Shown one piece after another: positions 44,883 to 52,335 of a stretch of 52,335 bases of DNA; position 1 is the first letter of the stretch; each line of letters starts with the position of its first letter. A program made the translations under genes and the position numbers. Under the pieces are notes generated by a model, which saw only the letters and a list, made by a program, of their open reading frames with translations, did not search any database and had not been told where the DNA came from. Source of the DNA: Desulfoferrobacter suflitae (lineage in GTDB: Bacteria > Desulfobacterota > Syntrophobacteria > Syntrophobacterales > Syntrophobacteraceae); NCBI RefSeq assembly GCF_022603395.1, contig NZ_JAIBKA010000017.1, forward strand, positions 1 through 52,335. Direction: 5' to 3'.

Positions 44883-45806
44883 TTGCGTTCCAGGTCTCCG
44901 CGTGGTAGATGTCCTCACGTGGAAACGATACTAATCTACAGAGCCAAGACAGTGACCGAGGAGGACGTCGCCTTCATCCGCTCTCTGATAGCGGATCATC
45001 CAGGCGACAGCCGCCGCAAGCTCTCCCGCAGGCTGTGCCGAGCATGGAACTGGGTGCAACGCAACGGAGAGCTTCGTGACATGGTATGCCGCTCACTCAT
45101 GCTCGAACTTGACAGGGCGGGCCATATCGAACTCCCACCCAAGAAATTCACTCCGCACAACCCACTGGCTGTTCGTAAAAGGCCAGAACCGTGCGAGATC
45201 GATCAAACCCCTATAAGTGGCCGCTTGTCGCGACTACCGCAGTTCGAGTTTCAGCAGGTACGAAGGGGGCCGCTGGAGAGACTCTTCAACAGTCTCGTTG
45301 AGCACTACCATTACCTGGGCTACTGCCAGCCGGTGGGCGAGCATCTCAAGTACCTGGTGATGGCTTGCGAGCGGCCCATCGCCTGTTTCAGTTGGTCATC
45401 GCCGCCTCGCCATATTGGCTCACGAGACCGTGTCATCGGCTGGACAGCCAGGCAACGTCGTGACAATCTCTACTTTTTGGCCTACAACAGCCGCTTTCTC
45501 ATATTGCCATGGGTTTCGGTACCCCATCTCGCGTCCCATCTGCTGTCGAAAGTGGTGCGAAGGATCTCTTCGGACTGGCAGCAGGTTTACGGACACCCCC
45601 TTTATTTTCTCGAGACTTTCGTGGACACCGAGCGTTTCCGAGGCACCTGCTACCAGGCTGCCAATTGGATCTATCTCGGTCTGACAACGGGACGGGGCAA
45701 AAATGACCATACCATGAAACCCAACCGCTCTCTAAAAGCTGTATGGGGATATCCGCTCACCAGGCGTTTTCGAGAAAAGCTATGTCAACAAAGCTTCCCT
45801 CAATAG
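44883..45806 (+). CDS. DUF4338/DruA-like protein inside the IS66 operon
   Basis: About 295-307 aa (TTG 44883 or GTG 44919). The N-terminal helical part (RRKLSRRLCRAWNWVQRNGELRD) and the long conserved domain (LVEHYHYLGYCQPVGEHLKYL, GWTARQRRDNLYFLAYNSRFLILPWV, ASHLLSKVVRRI, LETFVDTERFRGTCYQAANWIYLG) match DUF4338, the domain of the Druantia protein DruA. Its end overlaps the transposase start by 25 bp, so it is part of the transposition operon and not a chance neighbour. No other Druantia genes are present, so I do not call a defence system. Confidence 0.85.
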   Translation: MRSRSPRGRCPHVETILIYRAKTVTEEDVAFIRSLIADHPGDSRRKLSRRLCRAWNWVQRNGELRDMVCRSLMLELDRAGHIELPPKKFTPHNPLAVRKRPEPCEIDQTPISGRLSRLPQFEFQQVRRGPLERLFNSLVEHYHYLGYCQPVGEHLKYLVMACERPIACFSWSSPPRHIGSRDRVIGWTARQRRDNLYFLAYNSRFLILPWVSVPHLASHLLSKVVRRISSDWQQVYGHPLYFLETFVDTERFRGTCYQAANWIYLGLTTGRGKNDHTMKPNRSLKAVWGYPLTRRFREKLCQQSFPQ

Positions 45807-47350
45807 AACTCGATCCGGAAAAGCTTGACGCTTTTCTCAAGAGGGCTGAGCAGTGCCTCAGTCCGCAAGATTTTTCCCTTCTGGCTTCCCTGGTTTGTGC
45901 CCTTTCAAACCTTCGAGACCTTCTCCAGAGTAAATCCAGATCCATCGTGCGCCTTCTCCGCATGATCTTCGGGGTCAAAACGGAGACCTCCAAACGGGTA
46001 CTGAAGGAGAGCGCAAACAAAGATGCCGGTGTCGAGCGGCAAGCTCGCAAAAAGGGGCACGGTCGAAATAGTGCACAAGACTATACCGGCGCAAACAAAG
46101 TCGCTGTGGCTCATGATTCTTTGGAGCACGGTGACCGTTGCCCCGAATGTGAGAAAGGCCGGGTCTATCGAGTCGACCCCGGAGTCCTTTTGAACTTCTT
46201 TGCCGCGGCTCCCATTCAGGCCATCCTCTACCTGCTCGAAAAATTCCGCTGCAATCTCTGTGGCGAGATTTTCACTGCCGAAAAGCCCCCTGAGGCGAGC
46301 GAGAAAAAATATGACGAGACAGTCGGCGCCATGGTTGCACTGGCACGCTATGGCTTCGGACTGCCCTTTCATCGGCTCGAAAAGCTGCAGGCCGGCTGCG
46401 GTATTCCTCTTGCCGCATCCACCCAGTGGGAGATCGTTAATGAACACGCCGCCACCCTCAAACCTGTCTTCGATCACCTGACCCACGAGGCAGCACAGGC
46501 GGAAAGAATCTATCAGGACGACACCCACATGAAGGTCCTCGCTCTTAACGCCAAGAAAAAGGAACGGGAGGAAACCGACGGTAGAACCGGCACGTTCACA
46601 ACAGGACTGGTTTGTGAATCGGAAGACAGAACCATTGCCTGCTTTGTTACCGGCACGCAACACGCCGGCGAAAACTTAAGGGACCTCCTCCTGCAAAGGA
46701 TCGAGGAGCTTTCTCTTCCCATCCAGATGTGCGACGCTCTGTCTCGCAACATGTCGGCGGACCTCCTGACCATGCTGTGCAACTGCATGAGCCACGCTCG
46801 CAGGAACTTCGTCGGGGTGCTCGATGCCTTTCCCGAAGAGTGCCGATTCGTCATAGAGAACCTGGCCAAAGTCTACCACCATGATGCCCTGGCCAAAGAG
46901 CGCAATATGTCGCCAGAAGAGAGACTGCAATTCCATCAAAAGCAAAGCGGCCCCGTGATGGATGAGCTAAAAAGCTGGATGGAGACACAACTCGATGACA
47001 AAAAGATCGAGCCCAACTCAGGCCTGGGAAACGCCATCCAATACATGCTCAAGCGCTGGGAGCAATTCACTCTCTTCCTCAGGGTTCCCGGTGCTCCCCT
47101 TGACAATAATATCTGTGAAAGAGCCCTTAAGATGGCCATTCGACACCGCCGCAACTCCCTTTTCTACAAGACTCAGCGGGGAGCTTGGGTGGGAGACCTC
47201 TTCATGAGCCTCATCCACACCTGTCATCTGACGGGGGTAAACGCCTTCCACTATCTCACAACTCTTTTGCGGAATGCATCCGAGCTTGCACGGAATCCCA
47301 GTCGATGGATGCCGTGGAATTATGAGGCGGCACTTTCAAGCCCTCCGTAG
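45782..47350 (+). CDS. tnpC: IS66 family transposase TnpC
   Basis: A 522-aa DDE transposase, full length. ATG 45782 follows GAGAAAAG and overlaps the DruA-like gene. It has an N-terminal coiled region, a zinc-binding segment (CPEC, CNLC), catalytic context YQDDTHMKV and CDALSRNM, and the classical end NNICERALKMAIRHRRNSLF with HLTGVNAFHYLTTLL. Apparently intact, so the element may still be active. Confidence 0.93.
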   Translation: MSTKLPSIELDPEKLDAFLKRAEQCLSPQDFSLLASLVCALSNLRDLLQSKSRSIVRLLRMIFGVKTETSKRVLKESANKDAGVERQARKKGHGRNSAQDYTGANKVAVAHDSLEHGDRCPECEKGRVYRVDPGVLLNFFAAAPIQAILYLLEKFRCNLCGEIFTAEKPPEASEKKYDETVGAMVALARYGFGLPFHRLEKLQAGCGIPLAASTQWEIVNEHAATLKPVFDHLTHEAAQAERIYQDDTHMKVLALNAKKKEREETDGRTGTFTTGLVCESEDRTIACFVTGTQHAGENLRDLLLQRIEELSLPIQMCDALSRNMSADLLTMLCNCMSHARRNFVGVLDAFPEECRFVIENLAKVYHHDALAKERNMSPEERLQFHQKQSGPVMDELKSWMETQLDDKKIEPNSGLGNAIQYMLKRWEQFTLFLRVPGAPLDNNICERALKMAIRHRRNSLFYKTQRGAWVGDLFMSLIHTCHLTGVNAFHYLTTLLRNASELARNPSRWMPWNYEAALSSPP

Positions 47351-47626
47351 TCACGGCTCCTCGGAACACTCGCTATCTACATCAGTTCCCTGCACCCTTG
47401 TCGGTAGGCAGCCGGAAAATTCAACGCCGAGCGACAACCCAAGCTTGCCCATTACCCGGGCTCATGGGTATCGTTTTGCCGCACCGTGGGGCCACACCAC
47501 GCCACCCTCCCTCTGAGTCTCGGCTTCTGGGCACGACCAGCCTCATGCCCATACCAAATCACGCCAAAATCGCTGCGCCGCTCCCTATGAAAAAAAATCG
47601 CCTGCGCAGGCTTGCCGAAAGCACAC

Positions 47627-48298
47627 CAACTTCTCGCACACCGACTCGGCCACCTTCAGGACGTCACGGTGGGTGTCATGGAACGGCCACAAAGCTCCGT
47701 TGCGGATTTTTACCGCGAGCTTGGCGCCATCTTCGGCGTGAATCTTTCGCCCGCCAATCGATACGGGGGCTTCAAGGCCCTGAGAGAAAGGTGGCACAGC
47801 CACATCAAGACCACCCTATTCAGGCCTGTCCTCCTCATCGACGAGGCTCAGGAGATGGTATCTTCCTGTCTTAACGAAGTAAGACTTCTATCCAGCACTC
47901 ACTTCGACTCCCAGTGCATCCTAACCACCGTGCTTTGTGGCGACATGAGACTTCCCGAACGCTTCCGCTCAGACGAGCTGGTTTCCCTCGGCACCCGCAT
48001 GCGCTTGCGCCTGGCCCTCGAGCCTCTCTGCAAAGAGTACCTTCTCGACTATCTCCACCACGCCCTCGATCAGGCAGCGGCTCCGCACCTTATGACCGAG
48101 CCCCTCATGGAAGCTCTTGCCGATCATTGCCTGGGAAACCTCCGTATGCTCAATCAGATCGCTGCCGACCTCCTGGATGCGGCCGGTCAAAAAGAGCTTC
48201 CCGTTCTGGATGACAAGCTCTACATCGAGACTTTCGCTAGGGCTTCCCGCCCCGTTAAGACACGATCTTCAAAGGGGGTAAGAAATGAATCAGTATAG
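47627..48298 (+). pseudogene. ExeA/TniB-like AAA ATPase truncated by the IS66-type element
   Basis: About 223 codons remain. Walker B (PVLLIDEAQEM), sensor (LTTVLCGDMRLPERF) and C-terminal helical domain (LRMLNQIAADLLDAAG) are clear, but the Walker A half is missing: the frame runs upstream into the element's inverted repeat (GLPKAH) and a stop. Such ATPases serve as target-selection or regulatory partners in transposons. It overlaps the primase-like gene by 14 bp. Confidence 0.75.
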
Positions 48299-49229
48299 CT
48301 TTCACCTTCTGAAAGAACGCGTCTCCATTGAACGGGTGCTTGCCGCACATGGGCTGCTATCCAGACTTTCACGCAAAAACGACCGACTCACCGGACCCTG
48401 CCCACTCCACGGCGGCGACAACCCCACTGCATTCCGGGTCCACCTCCAAAAGGGCCTTTGGCGTTGTTTCACGGCCTGTGGTGGCGGGGATACCGTTGAT
48501 CTCGTGCGACGCATCCACGGATGCTCCCACGCCCAAGCAGCCCGCCATTTATCTCGTCTGGCCGAGGATTCCCCCGCCAAACCCGCAAGCCTTGCCCCCA
48601 TCTCGCACGGCAGATCTTCTTTCTTCAGGCCCTTCACTCGCTCCCTCTCTCTTAATCCAAGGACCCCTTTCCTCCAAGATATCAAAAGAATCTCCGTTCA
48701 TACCGCTTTGCACTTTGAGGCAGGCACCACACAGAGCTCGCCTTTCTTGAAAAATACCGTGGCCGTGCGCCTCCATGACATGGTCGGCAATCCCCTCGGC
48801 TATTGTGGCCGTCTACTCCTTCCCGACCACATAAATCGTTTCGGAAAATGGCGATTCCCCAAATACTTCCCCAAAGCCCACGTACTTTATAATGCTCACC
48901 GCGCACGCCAGTTTCGCGGTTGGGGAATAATTGTCGTCGAATGCCCATGGGCTGCCATGCGCATCTCCCAGGCAGGCTTCCCCAACACCGTTGCTCTCCT
49001 CGGCACTCAACTCTTTGAAGACCAGATTGCCTGGCTCTCTAGAGCCCCAACGGTCCTTCTCATGCTCGATGCCGACCCTCCCGGACGTGAAGCCTCTCTC
49101 CGTATAGCCACGCTGCTCAAACCATTCACTACCGTTTATACGCATCACCTTGAACAAGGGATAGAACCCGAAGACTTATCTGATCAAGCTCTAAACCGAA
49201 TTATCGCGAATTATCCTGTTTCCTTTTGA
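48285..49229 (+). CDS. CHC2 zinc-finger/Toprim primase-like protein
   Basis: A 314-aa protein. An N-terminal CHC2 zinc finger (CPLHGGDNPTAFRVH, then RCFTACGGGD) and a C-terminal Toprim-type domain (IIVVECPWAAMRISQAGFPN, LMLDADPPGREASLRIA) resemble the DNA-binding and catalytic parts of DnaG primases, though the middle is reduced. It is partnered with the AAA ATPase upstream. In mobile elements it could prime replication or bind ends; the role here is inferred. Confidence 0.8.
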   Translation: MNQYSFHLLKERVSIERVLAAHGLLSRLSRKNDRLTGPCPLHGGDNPTAFRVHLQKGLWRCFTACGGGDTVDLVRRIHGCSHAQAARHLSRLAEDSPAKPASLAPISHGRSSFFRPFTRSLSLNPRTPFLQDIKRISVHTALHFEAGTTQSSPFLKNTVAVRLHDMVGNPLGYCGRLLLPDHINRFGKWRFPKYFPKAHVLYNAHRARQFRGWGIIVVECPWAAMRISQAGFPNTVALLGTQLFEDQIAWLSRAPTVLLMLDADPPGREASLRIATLLKPFTTVYTHHLEQGIEPEDLSDQALNRIIANYPVSF

Positions 49230-49256
49230 ACCAGTACCCTACCAAAGGTCAAATAT

Positions 49257-49685
49257 ATGTGTCTCCTTCACCATCCTCGCGATTCTCCATCACTTAATGT
49301 GCAAATACCACCATCATGTAGCGAGATTCTGCTCACCGATACTCCCGTAAAGATCGTCCTCAGCGGTCAGGAGCCCCTCGCCAAGCTCCTTGCCCGTGCC
49401 TCTCTTAGCGATCTTGTCAACCGAATCACCGTCCGATGTCACCTCGGCGCCTTAACCTCGGACCAGACCACCTCCTATATCGACTCCAGGATGCGTTTCG
49501 CGGGGAGCAACGAGAAGGTCTTCGAGCCCGAAGCCAAATCCCTCATCCATGACTATGCCAGCGGCATCCCAAGGCAGATTAATAACATCGCTACCGCCTG
49601 CCTCCTCAATGCCGCCGCCCAAAATCTCAACAAGATCAACGAAGCCCTGGTCACCGACACCATGGCCGAATTCCGCCTTCCCTAG
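49257..49685 (+). pseudogene. Second ExeA-like AAA ATPase, C-terminal half only
   Basis: About 120 codons match the end of ExeA/TniB-type ATPases (KIVLSGQEPLAKLLARASLSDLVNRITVRCH is the arginine-finger region; IHDYASGIPRQINNIATACLL the lid). No Walker A or B lies upstream. It differs from the ATPase at 47.6 kb, so it is not a simple tandem copy. The truncation point is near 49300. Confidence 0.7.
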
Positions 49686-49696
49686 GAGAAGACATC

Positions 49697-49984
49697 ATGA
49701 CAAAGCTCTATTCCAAGCAAAAACTCCGGATACTGCGTAATCAGATCCCCATCTCCCGGCTCATCTCTGATTTTCTGCGCATCCCCTGCAAAGTATCAGA
49801 CGGGTATTTTCGCTTTCTATGCCCCCTGTGCTCTGAGTTTCAAACCGCCACCAACCCCAAAACCAACCTGGCCCGGTGCTTCCGGTGCCAGAAAAACTTC
49901 AATCCCATCGACATGGTCATGGCCGTCAAATGCTGCAACTTCCGTGAGGCTGTTGAAATGATCGACGGCTTACAAGACTGCTAA
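49697..49984 (+). CDS. Short CHC2-type zinc-finger protein
   Basis: A 95-aa protein with a CHC2-like zinc ribbon (CPLC ... RCFRCQ) and the DMVMAVKCCNFREAVEMI helix that follows in DnaG-type zinc fingers. AGGAGAAG precedes the ATG. It is the partner of the truncated ATPase 12 bp upstream, repeating the ATPase-CHC2 arrangement just before it. Confidence 0.75.
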   Translation: MTKLYSKQKLRILRNQIPISRLISDFLRIPCKVSDGYFRFLCPLCSEFQTATNPKTNLARCFRCQKNFNPIDMVMAVKCCNFREAVEMIDGLQDC

Positions 49985-50609
49985 AATACTCACGTCTTCC
50001 CTCACAAGCTCCCACCAACTTGTGGGGGAGGACATCTTCATCTAAACTGGGACTCTCAGAGTCAAATATTGTGAGACTTAGCATCGAAGCTTTGATGACT
50101 AGATTTGCCAGGAGTCGAGGCTACCGAGAGCTACTGTCTCCGACCTGCCCAGACTGAGGTTTTGGTTAGCCTGCTTACGATCAAAACCGGTTCATCCCCA
50201 AACTGCATGGCCTGAGGAAGTATGTCACCGTTATCGGGAACTCCTTAGGCTGTTCTGTCCTCTGCAGAGTAGCCTATACTCAACACACCGACTCGCGATC
50301 CTAGACTTTAAAGATACTAAGCCAACCAAATGGTGAACAGTCTCTTGCCCGTCCCTTCTGCAACAAGATTACCTATGCTTTTAATGTAAGCGAACAAGCG
50401 ATCCGGGTAAAGGCTTGCACCTCGCAAATAGCGTTGCTGTTTTTAATCTCAGAGTCTTGAACTCAATGACAGGGCTCGAAAGAGCGCATCCTGATTTGAG
50501 GCTACAGAAAAATTGTACCGGAAAAGTTGAAGCCAGGGAGTAAGCAGAGATCGCACCCTGGCTCCCAATCGACGAAAAGATGTTACCGTGCAGTTTACTT
50601 CTCCCGCTA
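49985..50609. other. Gap with hairpins and no clear gene
   Basis: About 625 bp. A CTCCCAC/GTGGGGGAG hairpin at 50009-50030 may end the zinc-finger transcript. On the minus strand about 37 codons (50150-50260, DILPQAMQFGDEPVLIVSRL) look protein-like but have no start or family. Nothing else is supportable. Confidence 0.35.
50531..50563 (-). terminator. Candidate terminator of the cytochrome gene
   Basis: AGCCAGGG and CCCTGGCT form an eight-pair stem with a 17-nt loop, about 45 bp past the cytochrome stop on the minus strand; a short T-containing tail follows. Moderate evidence only. Confidence 0.4.
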
Positions 50610-51896
50610 CTAATTCTTACTCTCGATTTTGGCATTTTCTCGCATCAGTGCAGCCAACGCTCTAATCTCCGTCAAATCTCTTTGCATCTCGCTCCAACCA
50701 TACCAAAAGGCATAATCCGGGTTGGAATGAAAAGATCCCTGAAAAGTCCTCATGCGGTGTTCCAGGAACATAATAAAGAGCTTTTGTTCGATAACCGTTG
50801 GAGCGTCATGGAACGTCAATAGGTCCGGGTAGGCATATGGATACTCTTTGGGTTTTTGCAAGATGCCGTCTTTGTATAAATCGGCGACGATTTGAATCCC
50901 TTGCGCCATTAGACGATCCGCTTCTTTGATCATCAGGTCCCCTTTTTCCAGTTCGGCCTTGGCAAAATTTGCCGAATGACACTGTTCGCAGACTCGAAGC
51001 ATTTTATTACGCTGCTCTTCCCAATCTTCCTGGGTAAGTCGGGCGACCTTGGCCCCTTTGACTACATCGAGCCGTGCGGTGGGCTCTCCTTTGGGGTCCA
51101 AGACCCCAAGCGCCGTCAGAACTGCAGCCCGGTCCGCCGCCCATTGTTTGTCTTCCGGCATCGGCAGTCGAACCGCCAGAAATCCCCAAGCGGTCATAAC
51201 ACCATGATCACCGTTTTGCATATGACAGGTCTGACAGGTAGGCGCGGCGACATTTTCAGGTAACACTCCACTTTGTTTCAGAAGAAAGCGAACGCCATGC
51301 TTCGAAGATGAGTACATTTCCCATTGGGCATGATCGAACCCCATGTGGCAAGTCTGGCATGCCTGCGGAGATTGGGCTTCCTTGATGGAAAACAAATGAC
51401 GTGTATGGCAGGTATCACAAGAAGAAACCCCAAATCCGGATTCTTGCTTGACCAACTCCTTCACTTCAGCTTCGCTCTTTATGCCGAACCTGTGACACGC
51501 ACCGCAACCTTTTAACCCTTCTATCATGGCCATTGGCTGAAAATGCAGCGAGGGCATTGCGTTCATCGCTGCCCAGGCCAGCGAATGTTTTCCACCTTTG
51601 AATTGTTTGACTTGTTCGGGATGGCAGGCGGCACAGGTTTCTGGCAAAACAAGGCCGGCTTCGGCAATGTCTTCCTTCGAGACGTGCTTATCACCGTGGC
51701 AGGCAACACACCCCACATCGCTTTGGCTATGCACGCTCAGTTGCCAATCGGTGACAATACTTGGAGTGGCCTCCTTGTGACATTCTACGCAAAGGCTCGT
51801 CTGTGGCTGGTTGCCGGATTGCTGAGCGAAAACGGTTGAAACTCCCAAAATTCCCATCGCGATCAGGATTGCAGTATTAGCCAATGATCGAGCCAT
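50610..51896 (-). CDS. Octaheme cytochrome c, HAO-like
   Basis: A 428-aa exported protein (AGGAGGAAGAG before the ATG; signal peptide ending near VFAQ). Eight CxxCH heme sites are visible: CVEC, CVAC, CAAC, CGAC, CDTC, CQTC, CQTC, CEQC, each followed by H. The spacing and the long helical C-terminus fit the hydroxylamine oxidoreductase superfamily; in anaerobes such proteins often lack the cross-link Tyr and reduce nitrite, hydroxylamine or sulfur compounds. No quinol-oxidising partner gene is next to it in the window. The exact substrate cannot be read from the sequence. Confidence 0.85.
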   Translation of the reverse strand: MARSLANTAILIAMGILGVSTVFAQQSGNQPQTSLCVECHKEATPSIVTDWQLSVHSQSDVGCVACHGDKHVSKEDIAEAGLVLPETCAACHPEQVKQFKGGKHSLAWAAMNAMPSLHFQPMAMIEGLKGCGACHRFGIKSEAEVKELVKQESGFGVSSCDTCHTRHLFSIKEAQSPQACQTCHMGFDHAQWEMYSSSKHGVRFLLKQSGVLPENVAAPTCQTCHMQNGDHGVMTAWGFLAVRLPMPEDKQWAADRAAVLTALGVLDPKGEPTARLDVVKGAKVARLTQEDWEEQRNKMLRVCEQCHSANFAKAELEKGDLMIKEADRLMAQGIQIVADLYKDGILQKPKEYPYAYPDLLTFHDAPTVIEQKLFIMFLEHRMRTFQGSFHSNPDYAFWYGWSEMQRDLTEIRALAALMRENAKIESKN

Positions 51897-52335
51897 CTCT
51901 TCCTCCTTTTGAAAGACTATTGCCGAAGGTCAAGTACTCGGTACTTGTAACGAAAGCCGAAATCATCCTCAATCAAAGTTTGCTAAATTTCTTTGGTCAA
52001 TTCGGGTCAATTTGGGTAAGCGAAATACAGAAATTGACCCTCATTGCACTTATCCTGCCCGTTATGTCCTTAAATGTCAAAAAAACCGGTAATTAAGATG
52101 ATAGAATGCTTGTCTGATGGTATGTTAAGTGATTTGGACGCAGAACTCATTGCATACTGGATCAAGGAAATGAGAGGAATTACAAGGACTTTGAGGAAGT
52201 GGCAACATAATCAAACTCGCAACATAAGTTGAGGACAAACTGGCCAACTGAATGGTTGTATACTGTGTTCACAAGTCAAAAATGGAGAAATCGGGATCAT
52301 GAACCGAAGCCCTATCCTTTTATTCTAGAGAAGCG
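51897..52335. other. Region upstream of the cytochrome gene
   Basis: No supportable gene to the end of the window. It contains the leftward cytochrome promoter, a perfect inverted repeat GGGTCAATTT/AAATTGACCC at 52004-52013 and 52031-52040 (17-nt spacer), and an extra copy of GGTCAATT at 51995, possibly regulator sites. Confidence 0.45.

Larger units (their letters stand above)
44056..47626 (+). mobile_element. IS66-type element carrying a DruA-like gene
   Basis: A perfect 21-bp inverted repeat, beginning GTGTGCTTTCGGCAAGCC, bounds the element (44056-44076 and 47606-47626), 3.57 kb long. It encodes tnpA, tnpB, a DUF4338/DruA-like protein and the IS66 transposase in one direction. Flanking 8-bp segments (TATGTACC and CAACTTCT) do not match, so there is no target duplication. 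The genes on both sides are truncated by it and unrelated to each other, implying rearrangement after insertion. Confidence 0.8.

Noticed and set aside
44883-45806. Druantia anti-phage system
   Set aside because: Only a DruA-like domain is present, inside an IS66 operon; the helicase DruE and the other Druantia genes are absent from the window.
50150-50260. About 37 protein-like codons on the minus strand
   Set aside because: Bounded by a stop, without a start, ribosome site or recognised family; too little to call a pseudogene.
1-52335. CRISPR array or complete tRNA/rRNA genes
   Set aside because: I saw no regularly spaced repeats of CRISPR type and no full tRNA or rRNA; only the 3' half of one tRNA was found.

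Overview
The window reads as chromosomal DNA of a mesophilic, anaerobic Desulfobacterota-type (former Deltaproteobacteria) organism, moderately GC-rich. This is inferred from a small selenoprotein typical of that group, the recA-alaS order, abundant sigma-54 promoters, an HAO-like octaheme cytochrome c and the style of the metal-resistance genes. I cannot name the species.

Layout. (1) 1-8.6 kb is housekeeping: a TGS-domain GTPase broken by a -1 frameshift, a short dual-CxxC selenoprotein gene with an in-frame TGA and a hairpin that fits a bacterial SECIS, alaS, recA, and a Pif1/RecD-like helicase whose C-terminal helix-turn-helix is now a separate frame. (2) At 9.0 kb lies the 3' half of a tRNA-Arg(ACG) with its terminator, beside tandem 11-bp repeats. 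It looks like the edge of an integrated island, and almost everything to the right is accessory. (3) 9.6-13.7 kb is an ECF sigma-factor operon (sigma factor, membrane protein with a CBM48-like domain, two secreted or lipoprotein partners, a Gly/His-rich secreted protein). A dead insertion sequence (13.8-15.4 kb) with 19-bp terminal inverted repeats sits upstream of it. (4) 15.7-25.8 kb and 29.5-40.4 kb form two related envelope-stress/metal clusters. Each has a SHOCT membrane protein, a ~100-aa conserved partner and a membrane Ser/Thr kinase fused to a formylglycine-generating-enzyme-like (FGE) domain. Around them are a Zn/Cd/Pb P-type ATPase, a MltD-like transglycosylase, a VKOR-DsbA fusion, Trp-Cys-rich and Met-Cys-rich secreted proteins, a PP2C phosphatase, a MacB-like ABC exporter and a ZraS-like sensor kinase with a receiver-only partner. 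(5) 26.1-29.5 kb holds two MerR-type units: a metal-responsive regulator with a thioredoxin-like protein, and a mer operon (frameshifted merR, transporter, merA). (6) 40.4-42.7 kb carries a tandem Usp protein, a decayed histidine kinase, a 58-aa lipoprotein and a possible oxidase fragment. (7) 42.7-50 kb is nested transposon DNA: an N-terminally truncated transposase, an IS66-type element carrying a DruA-like (DUF4338) gene inside its operon, and two AAA-CHC2 modules whose ATPases are both truncated. (8) 50.6-51.9 kb is the octaheme cytochrome.

How the parts work together. Three intergenic regions (16.2, 32.0 and 34.6 kb) carry a 17-bp dyad with consensus TGGATAAATTTTATCCA. In two of them the dyad is repeated exactly 42 bp away and lies between divergent sigma-54 promoters. 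These control the sensor kinase itself, two secreted/lipoprotein genes, the SHOCT genes and the kinase clusters. I infer one sigma-54-dependent metal/envelope-stress regulon of duplicated FGE-kinase modules, and this is the best candidate here for an undescribed system. Several genes carry single small indels (GTPase, helicase, VKOR-DsbA, merR), so assembly or sequencing error must be excluded before calling them pseudogenes or programmed frameshifts.
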